A stretch of DNA of 6,349 nucleotides from an uncultured Bacilli bacterium (GTDB lineage Bacteria > Bacillota_I > Bacilli_A > RF39 > UBA660), in NCBI GenBank assembly GCA_947625315.1, contig CANQOE010000080.1:1-6349 (forward strand), in the 5' to 3' direction. The position numbers were made by a program, and so were the translations under genes. The notes under the pieces were generated by a model. It was given only the letters and a program-made list of their open reading frames with translations, had not been told where the DNA came from and made no database searches. This document shows positions 1 through 6,300 of this stretch, in pieces (positions within the stretch are counted from its first letter, which is position 1; the number at the start of each line of letters is the position of its first letter).

Positions 1-1
1 T

Positions 2-1477
2 TTTAGAGGAGAGGCTCTACCTTCTATTGCTAGTGTTGCTGAAGTTAAATTAACAACTAGTAATGGAGTTACTTCTTCTTATATTCATATAAAAGGGGGA
101 GAAATGTTAGAAGAAAAGAGTGGAGAAAATCGCCAAGGAACCGATATTGAAGTAACTAATCTTTTTTATAATACGCCCGCGCGTTTAAAATATTTAAAAA
201 GTGAAATTACCGAAAATTATAATTGTGTCAATTTAATTGAAAAATTAGCATTAGCTCATCCCGATATTAAATTTACATTAACTAATAATGCTAAAGTTTT
301 AGTAAAAACTAGTGGTTCTAATAATTTACTTAAAACTATTCATGAAATATATGGGTTAAATATTTCTAATAAAATGTTAGAATTTAAAGCTAGTAATGAT
401 GATTTTGATATTTATGGTTATATTTGTAAACCCGAAATTCTTAGAAGTAATAAAAATGATTTTAATACTTTTATTAATGATCGAATAGTTAAAAATTTAG
501 ATATTAATCGAGCCATAAATGATGCTTATTATACTTATAAAATGGATGGGAAATATCCGATAGTTATTTTAAAAATAAATACCGACCCTACTTTAGTAGA
601 TGTTAATATTCATCCTACCAAACAAGATGTTAAATTAAGTAAAATTAATGATTTATATGAACTTATTTATCAAACAATTAAAAATACTTTAGCTAATAAT
701 TTATTAGTACCTAATGCTTTAAAAGAACAAAGTGTTAATATTATTAAAGATGAAGTAATAGCTAGTGTTTTACAAAATATGACTAAAGAAGAAAAAGTAG
801 TACAAGAAGAGTTAAATTTTAAAATTGCGATAGATAAAGAAGAAGATAAACCAATTACTTCTTTAGAAGATACGAAAGAAGAAGTTAAAGCTTTAAATTT
901 ATATCCGGTTGGATTAGCTTTAGGAACTTATATTATTGCTCAAAATGAAGAAGGCATGTATATTATTGACCAACATGCGGCCCAAGAAAGAGTAAATTAT
1001 GAACGTTATATGGCAGCTTTAAAAAATAAAATGCGAAGGAGTACTACTAATTTATTAGTTCCAATAACGATTGAACTATCCGCGAGTGATTATTTAGTTG
1101 TTACTAATAATTTAACAGTTTTAACAGATTTAGGTTTTGAAATTGAAGAATTTGGTTTAAATACGTTAATTGTTAAAGGCCATCCTACTTGGTTAAAAGA
1201 AGGTTATGAAGAAGAAAGTATTCGTAAAATAATTGATTTAGTAATAGTTAATAAACAAAATTTTGACCCGGTTAAATTTAATGAAAGTATTGCGATAACT
1301 TTAGCTTGTAAAATGAGTATTAAAGCTAATTATCATATTTCCCATGAAGAACAAGAAGAATTATTAAGAGAACTTGCTATGTGTTCTAATCCTTATAATT
1401 GTCCTCATGGACGTCCTACCATTATTAAATTTAGTATTTATGATTTAGAGCGCATGTTTAAAAGAGTAGTTAATTAA
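2..1477 (+). CDS. mutL: DNA mismatch repair protein MutL, 5'-truncated by window edge
   Basis: MutL couples mismatch recognition by MutS to strand removal; this type also nicks the nascent strand itself. The reading frame is open from base 2 and gives 491 residues before TAA. It starts inside the GHKL ATPase domain at FRGEALPSIASV (normally about residue 95), so the start codon and first ATP-binding motifs lie left of the window. The ATG at 104 is internal, not the start. Visible in order: GTDIEVTNLFYNTPARLKYLK (around 46-66), the ATP-contacting lysine region VDVNIHPTK (199-207), a linker of about 60-70 residues, then the C-terminal domain from about 301. That domain carries the endonuclease motif DQHA(X)2E(X)4E as DQHAAQERVNYE (323-334), ACKMSIKAN (435-443) and CPHGRP (467-472), the metal-site motifs of the Bacillus-type nuclease. 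The expected beta-clamp motif is TNLLVP (349-354) and lacks the usual glutamine. miaA, often next after mutL in Firmicutes, is absent. Confidence 0.97.
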   Translation, partial: FRGEALPSIASVAEVKLTTSNGVTSSYIHIKGGEMLEEKSGENRQGTDIEVTNLFYNTPARLKYLKSEITENYNCVNLIEKLALAHPDIKFTLTNNAKVLVKTSGSNNLLKTIHEIYGLNISNKMLEFKASNDDFDIYGYICKPEILRSNKNDFNTFINDRIVKNLDINRAINDAYYTYKMDGKYPIVILKINTDPTLVDVNIHPTKQDVKLSKINDLYELIYQTIKNTLANNLLVPNALKEQSVNIIKDEVIASVLQNMTKEEKVVQEELNFKIAIDKEEDKPITSLEDTKEEVKALNLYPVGLALGTYIIAQNEEGMYIIDQHAAQERVNYERYMAALKNKMRRSTTNLLVPITIELSASDYLVVTNNLTVLTDLGFEIEEFGLNTLIVKGHPTWLKEGYEEESIRKIIDLVIVNKQNFDPVKFNESIAITLACKMSIKANYHISHEEQEELLRELAMCSNPYNCPHGRPTIIKFSIYDLERMFKRVVN

Positions 1478-1487
1478 TATATCTTTA

Positions 1488-1507
1488 AAATAAATAGACA
1501 TTTATTT
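1488..1507. repeat. AT-only inverted repeat after mutL
   Basis: AAATAAAT and ATTTATTT form perfect 8-bp arms around AGAC, 10 bp after the mutL stop. All pairs are A-T and no clean T-run follows, so it would be a weak terminator on either strand. It could equally be a chance palindrome in AT-rich DNA or a protein-binding site upstream of the next promoter. Confidence 0.3.
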
Positions 1508-1548
1508 AACAGAAAAATAATTTTAGGCTTAAATTTTTTCTTGGTTCG

Positions 1549-1557
1549 TGGTACAAT
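1549..1557 (+). promoter_or_regulatory. Extended -10 promoter for the thioredoxin-like gene
   Basis: TGGTACAAT matches the extended -10 pattern TGnTATAAT with one mismatch. No good -35 hexamer sits 16-18 bp upstream (the best is about TTAAAT at 1529-1534). Transcription would begin near 1564, directly at the ribosome-binding site, leaving a leader of about 14 nt. The site lies in the intergenic gap and overlaps the GTG that would begin the longer alternative reading frame, which argues against that start. Confidence 0.6.
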
Positions 1558-1563
1558 ATTTAC

Positions 1564-1570
1564 AGAGGTG
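1564..1570 (+). promoter_or_regulatory. Ribosome-binding site fixing the start at 1578
   Basis: AGAGGTG lies 7 nt before the ATG at 1578. The frame is also open back to a GTG at 1548, but that codon lies inside the promoter and has no Shine-Dalgarno sequence, so 1578 is the supported start. Confidence 0.8.
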
Positions 1571-1577
1571 TTATATT

Positions 1578-2162
1578 ATGAATAAAAAACTTAAATGGTT
1601 TTTACAATGGACTTTATTTGTCATAATTATTATTGCCTTTATATTTATTGGAACAAGAGATTTTAGTAGTAAAGTAGTTATAGATAATGAACGATTTGAT
1701 TTGGAATACCCCACAGTTTCAAAAGATAATGTTTTTAAATATACCAATGCTAGAGAAGTATATAGTTTATTTAAGGGAGGCAGTGCTATTGTTTTTATGG
1801 GATTTCCTGCTAATCCCTGGAGTGGGCCTTATGCGAATATTTTAAATGAAGCGGCTAAAGAAAATAATATTAAAGAAATATTATATTACGATTTTTATGA
1901 AGATAGAGAAAATCGCAATGGGACTTATCAAAGTATTGTTTTAGCTTTAAGTAATTATTTACCAGTTTTAGATGAAAATAATCAAAATATTTATGCGCCA
2001 ACTTTAATAATTATTAAAAAGGGACAAGTAATTGCTTATGATGATGAAACAGCCATTATAAATGGAAATATAAAGCCCGAAGAACATTGGACTAACTTTA
2101 ATATTGAACTAAAAAAGAATGCTTTTGCTTCAATGTTTCAAGAATATTTAAAAAAAGACTAA
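1578..2162 (+). CDS. Membrane-anchored thioredoxin-fold protein lacking the CxxC cysteines
   Basis: The 194-residue product has a short basic N-terminus (MNKKLK) and one hydrophobic segment (about 8-25), so it is probably anchored with its domain outside the membrane. The region from about 53 resembles Bacillota thioredoxin-like proteins in which a KY-T-x-E-V segment precedes a strand and then GF-x-CPWC. Here that segment reads GFPANPWSGPY (75-85): the two cysteine positions are Asn79 and Ser82. The cis-proline region is kept as APTLIIIKKG (140-149). The whole protein has no cysteine, so thiol-disulfide exchange is not possible; a binding, chaperone-like or structural role is inferred, not shown. 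The gene has its own promoter and is followed by frr after 47 bp. Family membership rests on recognition of motif order and spacing; the precise family is unknown to me. Confidence 0.8.
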   Translation: MNKKLKWFLQWTLFVIIIIAFIFIGTRDFSSKVVIDNERFDLEYPTVSKDNVFKYTNAREVYSLFKGGSAIVFMGFPANPWSGPYANILNEAAKENNIKEILYYDFYEDRENRNGTYQSIVLALSNYLPVLDENNQNIYAPTLIIIKKGQVIAYDDETAIINGNIKPEEHWTNFNIELKKNAFASMFQEYLKKD

Positions 2163-2179
2163 CTAAATTAGATAATTAA

Positions 2180-2188
2180 TGATATAAT
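2180..2188 (+). promoter_or_regulatory. Extended -10 promoter for frr
   Basis: TGATATAAT is a perfect TGnTATAAT in the gap between the thioredoxin-like gene and frr. No -35 hexamer is convincing at the right distance. The predicted start near 2195 gives a leader of about 15 nt that begins at the GGGAAAGAGG ribosome-binding region. Read-through from the upstream gene is also possible because no terminator is seen before it. Confidence 0.65.
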
Positions 2189-2209
2189 AGAAGGGAAAGA
2201 GGAATATAT

Positions 2210-2740
2210 ATGGATGATACAGAATTAAAATTTAAAAAAACAATTGAAAGTTTAGAGAATCGTTTATTAAACATTCGAGCAGGAAGAGCTAATCCGGCTA
2301 TGCTTCAAGGAATTAGTGCTAGTTATTATGGTGCGATGACGCCTATTAGTAGTTTAGCTAATATTACTGTTCCTGAAGCACGTAGTTTAATGGTTAAACC
2401 TTTTGATAAGAGTGCACTAAAAGATATTGAAAGAGCTATTAATGAAGCTAATATTGGAATTACACCAGTTAATAATGGGGAAGTAATTATTTTAACTGTT
2501 CCCGAATTAACCGAAGAAAAAAGAAGAGATTATGTTAAACAAGCGAAAACTATTTGTGAAGAAGCTAAAGTTGCTTTAAGAAATATTCGCCAAGAAGCTA
2601 ATAATGATATTAAAAAATTAGAATTAAGCGAAGATGAAGAGAAAAGAGAGCTTGATAGTATACAAGATTTAATAAATGAATATAATAAAAAAGTAGATGA
2701 AATATTTAAAGAAAAAGAAACTGAATTAATGAGGGTTTAA
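2210..2740 (+). CDS. frr: Ribosome recycling factor
   Basis: RRF works with EF-G in the cytoplasm to split the post-termination ribosome and free it from mRNA and tRNA. The 176-residue product has the family landmarks in order: the helix with IRAGRANPAML (22-32), YYGAMTPISSLANITVPEAR (39-58), the hinge and domain II region with NEANIGITPVNNGEVI, PELTEEKRRDYVKQAK, and the C-terminal helix with AKVALRNIRQEANNDIKKLE. The usual length is about 185; this one is some 8-9 residues shorter at the N-terminus. An in-frame TGA at 2180-2182 with no start codon after it makes ATG 2210 the only start, with AGAGG 7 nt upstream. The frequent neighbours tsf, pyrH and uppS are not here; the next gene starts one base after the stop codon. 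Confidence 0.97.
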   Translation: MDDTELKFKKTIESLENRLLNIRAGRANPAMLQGISASYYGAMTPISSLANITVPEARSLMVKPFDKSALKDIERAINEANIGITPVNNGEVIILTVPELTEEKRRDYVKQAKTICEEAKVALRNIRQEANNDIKKLELSEDEEKRELDSIQDLINEYNKKVDEIFKEKETELMRV

Positions 2741-2741
2741 T

Positions 2742-3878
2742 ATGAAAAAAGATAATTCACCAAAGGATTTAACGGAAGTTATATCATTAACTAAGAAAAT
2801 CTTAAAAATTCTTTATGTAGCTTTAATTGTCGGAATAGTTTTAATTGGAACAATTATTTTACGGAATTTAAATGTTTGGCCAATTGTTTTTTCGTTAATT
2901 AAAGTTATAAGTCCTTTGTTTATTGGATTTGTAATTGCTTGGCTTTTAAATCCGATTGTTAAAAAAATGAATAATAAAGGAATACCAAGAATACTCGGAA
3001 GTTTAATAGTTTATTTAATATTTATTGTTTTAATGTATATATTACTTAGAGTATTAATTCCTACTTTATATAACCAAATAAATGAGTTAATAGCTAATCT
3101 TCCTGGTATTTTAGATAAAGTTAAGAATGTAGTTAATGATTTTGTTGACCAAGTAGCTATCAGTGGGCTAGATTTATCTAATTTTAAAAATAATATCTTT
3201 AATAGTGTTGGTGAGTATGTTGTTAATTTAACTAATTCTATTCCTAATTCTTTAATAGGTATTATTGGTAATGTTATTTCGGGATTAGGAACTATTTTAA
3301 TAAGTTTAGTAATTGGTTTATATATGTTATTTGATTTTGATTCTATTAGTCATCATTTCTTAAAATTAGTACCTAATAAAAATAAATATGAAATAGAAGT
3401 TTTATTAACTGATATAGGTAAAGAAGTGCGCAAAACTATAAGTGGTACTTTACTTGTTGCTTTAATGGTCTTTATCTGTGATACAATTGGCTTTAGTATA
3501 ATTGGTTTAAATGCCCCATTACTATTTGGTTTAGTTTGTGGTTTAACTGATTTAATTCCTTATATTGGCCCATATATAGGTGGTGCTGCGGCGGTTATTG
3601 TTGGTTTTTCCCAAGGTTCTATTACTGGGATTGCGGCCTTAATCATTGTTGTAGTTGTTCAGTTAGTAGAAAATTATGTTTTACAACCAGTAGTTATGAG
3701 TAAAACAACTAATTTACATCCCGTAACTATTATTGTCGGTTTATTAGTTTTTGCTCATTTCTTTGGAATACTAGGAATGATTATAGCAACCCCTTGTATT
3801 GCTTTAATTAAAGTTATTTATAAATTTATTGCGAAAAAATATAATTTCTTTAAAGATGAAGATGTTTTAGTTAAATAA
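2742..3878 (+). CDS. AI-2E (PerM/TqsA) family membrane transporter
   Basis: This 378-residue polytopic membrane protein belongs to the AI-2E transporter family. Hydrophobic segments appear at about 24-41, 47-71, 86-107, 168-197, 234-255, 257-290, 293-312 and 325-360, with a hydrophilic stretch at about 108-167 between the third and fourth. Family hallmarks are DLIPYIGPYIGG (270-281), then QLVENYVLQPVVMSKTTNLHPVTIIVG and the GILGMIIATP segment near the end. Known members export autoinducer-2 (TqsA) or act as ion antiporters; the substrate here cannot be told from sequence, and most Bacillota members are uncharacterised. The ribosome-binding site GAGGG (2731-2735) lies inside the last codons of frr, 6 nt before ATG, with one base between the two genes, so translation is probably coupled to frr. 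No clear terminator follows. Confidence 0.93.
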   Translation: MKKDNSPKDLTEVISLTKKILKILYVALIVGIVLIGTIILRNLNVWPIVFSLIKVISPLFIGFVIAWLLNPIVKKMNNKGIPRILGSLIVYLIFIVLMYILLRVLIPTLYNQINELIANLPGILDKVKNVVNDFVDQVAISGLDLSNFKNNIFNSVGEYVVNLTNSIPNSLIGIIGNVISGLGTILISLVIGLYMLFDFDSISHHFLKLVPNKNKYEIEVLLTDIGKEVRKTISGTLLVALMVFICDTIGFSIIGLNAPLLFGLVCGLTDLIPYIGPYIGGAAAVIVGFSQGSITGIAALIIVVVVQLVENYVLQPVVMSKTTNLHPVTIIVGLLVFAHFFGILGMIIATPCIALIKVIYKFIAKKYNFFKDEDVLVK

Positions 3879-4041
3879 AACACTTCTTTTTTTATGTGTT
3901 AATTTGCTTAAGTTGTGAGAAAAAAAGGATATTTTATAGAAAATAAATAATGAAAGAGCTTTAATTTTATTATTATCAATAAAGATCTTAAATGCTTCTT
4001 TAATAATGGATATAATATTTAAAAATAGAAAATATAATATT

Positions 4042-4064
4042 AAAAAAAAGCTAAAAAATAGCTT
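4042..4064 (-). terminator. Possible second minus-strand terminator after spoIVA
   Basis: AAGCTA (4048-4053) and TAGCTT (4059-4064) are perfect 6-bp arms with a 5-nt loop. On the minus strand the hairpin runs into a T-run encoded by the A's at 4042-4049. The stem has only two G-C pairs, so it would be weak; a back-up to the stronger terminator 23 bp upstream is an inference. Confidence 0.35.
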
Positions 4065-4086
4065 AAAAATAAATCTTTTGTTATTT

Positions 4087-4117
4087 AAAAAAACCCATAA
4101 AGGAGGTCTTTATTGGG
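4087..4117 (-). terminator. Rho-independent terminator of spoIVA
   Basis: Read on the minus strand, CCCAATAAAG pairs with CTTTATGGG (one bulged A) around a 5-nt loop ACCTC and is followed at once by seven T's (A's at 4087-4093). The stem begins at the base right after the spoIVA stop codon. The plus strand has no T-run on its side, so it should act on spoIVA transcripts only. Confidence 0.88.
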
Positions 4118-5596
4118 TTATAAAACAATAGCAATTAGGTTATTAGCGCCTTTATTAACTATTTTGGTAACAGTTTGGCTCAATTTATATCTTGTAGCTT
4201 CTGGCATCATACTAAGTTTAGCTTGAATACCTTCTTGAACAATAGCTTCTAAGCTTCTACCAAAGATTTCACTTTGCCAAATAGAGTTAGGATCTTTTTC
4301 ATAATCTTTCATTAAATAGTTAATTAACTCTTTACTTTGGGCTTCACTACCGATAATTGGTTCAAAAGTTGATTGGACTTCGACTTTCATCAAATGAACA
4401 GAAGAAGCTGTTGCTTTAAGTTTTACACCATATCTTGAACCTTGTTTAACAATTTCCGGAGTTTCTAATTTCATATCTTTAATTGTCGGATAAACTATAC
4501 CATAACCACTGCTTCTAGCAACTTTTAATGCACTTTTTATGGCATCCATTTCTTCTTTGCTTTCTTTATAATTAGCAAATATTTTAATTAATCCCGCTTT
4601 AGAAGTAGCTTCTTCACCCATAATATTTTTTAAAACTTCATCGTATAAACTATCGGCAGCTTCCAGTTTAATAGTAACAGTCCCACTCGCGGCATCAAGT
4701 TCACTTATATATGATTTGGCAATATATTCACTATCTTGAAAATGTTCTAAAATAAAGTCAATATCTTTAACTTTTTCGACACTAATAACACTTTCTTTAA
4801 TTTTATCTAAATAATGTTGTTTAATTGGGTGCGTTTTTGGTAAAGCATCTATCCAATCAGGAATATTAACTTTGATATCAATAACTGGGAATTCATATAA
4901 TGCTTTTCGCAAAATTTCCATAATTTCGACTTCATTCATTTTCTCCGCGCTAATAGGCATAACTGGTACTTCATAACTTTCTTCTAATTCTTGAGCTAAT
5001 CTAACAGTCTCCGTATTTGTGGGATGCACACTATTTAATAAAACAATAAAAGGTTTCCCAATTTCTTTTAATTCATTAATAACTTTATTTTCCGCTTCCA
5101 CATAACTACTTCTTGGAATTTCACCAAAAGAAGCATCAGTTGTAACTACTATGCCAATTGTGGCATGATCTCGAATAACTTTCTGGGTTCCCACTGATGC
5201 TGCTTCCACAAAAGGGATAGCTTCTTCAAACCAAGGAGTTTTAACCATTCTTGGATTTCCATCTTCATCTTCATAACCTGTTGCTCCCGGAATGACAAAA
5301 CCAACACAATCAACAAGTTTAATATTAGTTGTAAATTCATCGACTTGAATATTTGCCCCATTAGAAGGCACAAATTTTGGCTCCGTAGTCATTATTGTTT
5401 TTCCTTGAGCACTTTGAGGTATTTCATCTAAACAATGTTTTTTTTCGTATTCATCCGTAATATTAGGAACAACTAAATTTTCAATAAATCTTTTAATAAA
5501 AGTTGACTTACCTGTTCTAACTGAACCTACCACCCCTAGATAAATACTGCCATTTCCTCTTTTGGCAATTGAAGATAATAATTCTTTCTTATCCAT
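4118..5596 (-). CDS. spoIVA: Stage IV sporulation protein A, spore coat morphogenetic ATPase
   Basis: SpoIVA hydrolyses ATP to polymerise into the basement layer of the spore coat on the forespore surface; in B. subtilis it is anchored there by SpoVM. The 492-residue product is the same length as the B. subtilis protein, as I recall it, and similar from end to end. The Walker A loop is GSVRTGKST (24-32). GKTIMTTEPKFVP (65-77) includes the two sensor threonines T70 and T71, and IKLVDCVGF (92-100) is the Walker B-like strand with D96. PWFEEAIPFVEAA and GKPFIVLLNSV follow. The C-terminal polymerisation region keeps KQGSRYGVKLKA, IFGRSLEAIVQEGIQAKLSMMPEATRYKL and an end in IAIVL. ATG is preceded by GGTGG 4 nt upstream. 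A sigma-E-like promoter lies just before it and a strong terminator right after, so it is probably a single-gene transcription unit expressed in the mother cell. Confidence 0.98.
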   Translation of the reverse strand: MDKKELLSSIAKRGNGSIYLGVVGSVRTGKSTFIKRFIENLVVPNITDEYEKKHCLDEIPQSAQGKTIMTTEPKFVPSNGANIQVDEFTTNIKLVDCVGFVIPGATGYEDEDGNPRMVKTPWFEEAIPFVEAASVGTQKVIRDHATIGIVVTTDASFGEIPRSSYVEAENKVINELKEIGKPFIVLLNSVHPTNTETVRLAQELEESYEVPVMPISAEKMNEVEIMEILRKALYEFPVIDIKVNIPDWIDALPKTHPIKQHYLDKIKESVISVEKVKDIDFILEHFQDSEYIAKSYISELDAASGTVTIKLEAADSLYDEVLKNIMGEEATSKAGLIKIFANYKESKEEMDAIKSALKVARSSGYGIVYPTIKDMKLETPEIVKQGSRYGVKLKATASSVHLMKVEVQSTFEPIIGSEAQSKELINYLMKDYEKDPNSIWQSEIFGRSLEAIVQEGIQAKLSMMPEATRYKLSQTVTKIVNKGANNLIAIVL

Positions 5597-5631
5597 TAAT
5601 CCACCATTCTTTCTTAAAAACTTTCTATTTA

Positions 5632-5660
5632 AAGCTATGTTTTAATATTTTAAAATATAA
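5632..5660 (-). promoter_or_regulatory. Candidate sigma-E promoter for spoIVA
   Basis: On the minus strand TTATATT (5660-5654) matches the sigma-E -35 pattern KMATATT at 6 of 7 positions. After a 14-bp spacer comes CATAGCTT (5639-5632), which matches the -10 pattern CATACAMT at 5 of 8, including the CATA core. Transcription would start near 5625, about 28 nt before the ATG. spoIVA of B. subtilis is transcribed by sigma-E, so the position makes functional sense, but AT-rich DNA makes partial matches common. Confidence 0.5.
5645..5658. repeat. 14-bp perfect palindrome within the spoIVA promoter
   Basis: ATATTTTAAAATAT is an exact 14-bp palindrome covering most of the candidate -35 element and much of the promoter spacer. 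It could be an operator for a dimeric regulator, or a chance product of all-A/T sequence. Confidence 0.35.
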
Positions 5661-5689
5661 CTAAATTTAAAAAAATTATTTAAGAATTT

Positions 5690-6211
5690 TTATTTTTTTA
5701 AAGTTAATTTTCTTATAGCTTCTTCTACATGTTCAGGTTTTAAACCCGAGCAATCATAAATATTTCTAATATTTCTTTTATCTTTTACATTACTTGTTTT
5801 AATTAAATGTTCTTTAAATTCTTGTAAATAATATACTTCATCATCAATTATAATAAAGTTTTCCACATCTTTATTTTTAAGCCATGCCTTAATTTCTTCG
5901 TTGCGTTTCCCCTCAATATAAGGGGTAACATCATATATTTTTAAACCATATTCTTGAAACATTTTAATTAAAGCATAAAATTTTTCCGTCCCCTTAATAA
6001 CTTGACCATTTTTTAGAATACCCATTAATCGCCAACTTGAACTTAAAACTATTAAAGCTTGGGTCTCCTCAACAATTCTTTTTAAATACTCTAATTTTTC
6101 TCTATCTATTTCTAATCTTCTAGTTTTGGTTATTTGATATTCGTTATATATATCTTCAAAAGTTTTGCTATCATTTAACACTCCATCAATATCTAAAAAT
6201 ATTACTTTCAT
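5690..6211 (-). CDS. HAD-like hydrolase, 'Swiss Army Knife RNA repair' HAD type
   Basis: This 173-residue single-domain protein has the HAD signature at its N-terminus, FLDIDGVLN (5-13), with nucleophile D7 and acid D9. Motif II is IVLSSSWRL (54-62), a candidate for motif III lysine is K102 in EGKRNEEIKAWL (100-111), and motif IV is FIIIDDE (119-125) with D123 and D124 for Mg2+. The FLDIDGVLN ... SSSWR ... TPYIEGKRNEEI ... IIDDE pattern is typical of the HAD domain first described in bacterial RNA-repair polyproteins, but here it stands alone with no ligase or kinase partner. Phosphatase activity is likely; the substrate is unknown. All catalytic residues are present and there is no signal peptide. 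ATG is preceded by GAGG 8 nt upstream and by its own extended -10. It lies 93 bp upstream of spoIVA with no clear terminator between, so some read-through is possible. Confidence 0.85.
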   Translation of the reverse strand: MKVIFLDIDGVLNDSKTFEDIYNEYQITKTRRLEIDREKLEYLKRIVEETQALIVLSSSWRLMGILKNGQVIKGTEKFYALIKMFQEYGLKIYDVTPYIEGKRNEEIKAWLKNKDVENFIIIDDEVYYLQEFKEHLIKTSNVKDKRNIRNIYDCSGLKPEHVEEAIRKLTLKK

Positions 6212-6237
6212 CTTATTAACCTCATCAATGTTTAATT

Positions 6238-6246
6238 ATTATAGCA
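6238..6246 (-). promoter_or_regulatory. Extended -10 promoter for the HAD gene
   Basis: On the minus strand TGCTATAAT is a perfect TGnTATAAT located 26 nt before the ATG. No -35 hexamer is evident at 16-18 bp. The start is expected near 6231, giving a leader of about 20 nt that contains the GAGG ribosome-binding site (6220-6223). Confidence 0.65.
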
Positions 6247-6300
6247 TTTTAAAATATCTTTTCCTAGTATTTCAGAAAAAAAGAGTAAATTAAATTAAAA

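Larger units (their letters stand above)
3879..4117. other. Convergent intergenic region
   Basis: These 239 bp separate the AI-2E gene from spoIVA, which run toward each other. The left part contains only short AT-rich repeats, such as TTTATT/AATAAA (3966-3971 with 3978-3983) and AACAC/GTGTT (3879-3883 with 3896-3900), neither a convincing plus-strand terminator. The right part holds two minus-strand terminator-like hairpins. I see no supported small gene; the longest candidate frames lack ribosome-binding sites. Confidence 0.7.

Noticed and set aside
104..115. ATG at 104 as the start of mutL
   Set aside because: The frame is open to base 2 and the upstream residues FRGEALPSIASV are the conserved MutL ATPase motif, so the gene enters from outside the window.
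1548..1577. GTG at 1548 as the start of the thioredoxin-like gene
   Set aside because: It lies within the TGnTACAAT promoter and has no ribosome-binding site; ATG 1578 has AGAGGTG at 7 nt and begins a normal basic-then-hydrophobic N-terminus.
3879..3900. AACAC/GTGTT hairpin as terminator for the AI-2E gene
   Set aside because: The stem is only 5 bp with a 12-nt loop, and the T-run lies inside the loop rather than after the stem.
3919..3951. Short GTG frame after the AI-2E gene
   Set aside because: It has about 11 codons, no Shine-Dalgarno sequence and no recognisable peptide.
4099..4117. AAAGGAGGTC as a plus-strand ribosome-binding site
   Set aside because: It is part of the stem and loop of the minus-strand spoIVA terminator; the only nearby codon is a TTG that reads into the antisense of spoIVA.
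5149..5373. 74-codon minus-strand frame inside spoIVA
   Set aside because: It is an alternate-frame shadow of a fully conserved region of spoIVA, with no ribosome-binding site or recognisable domain.
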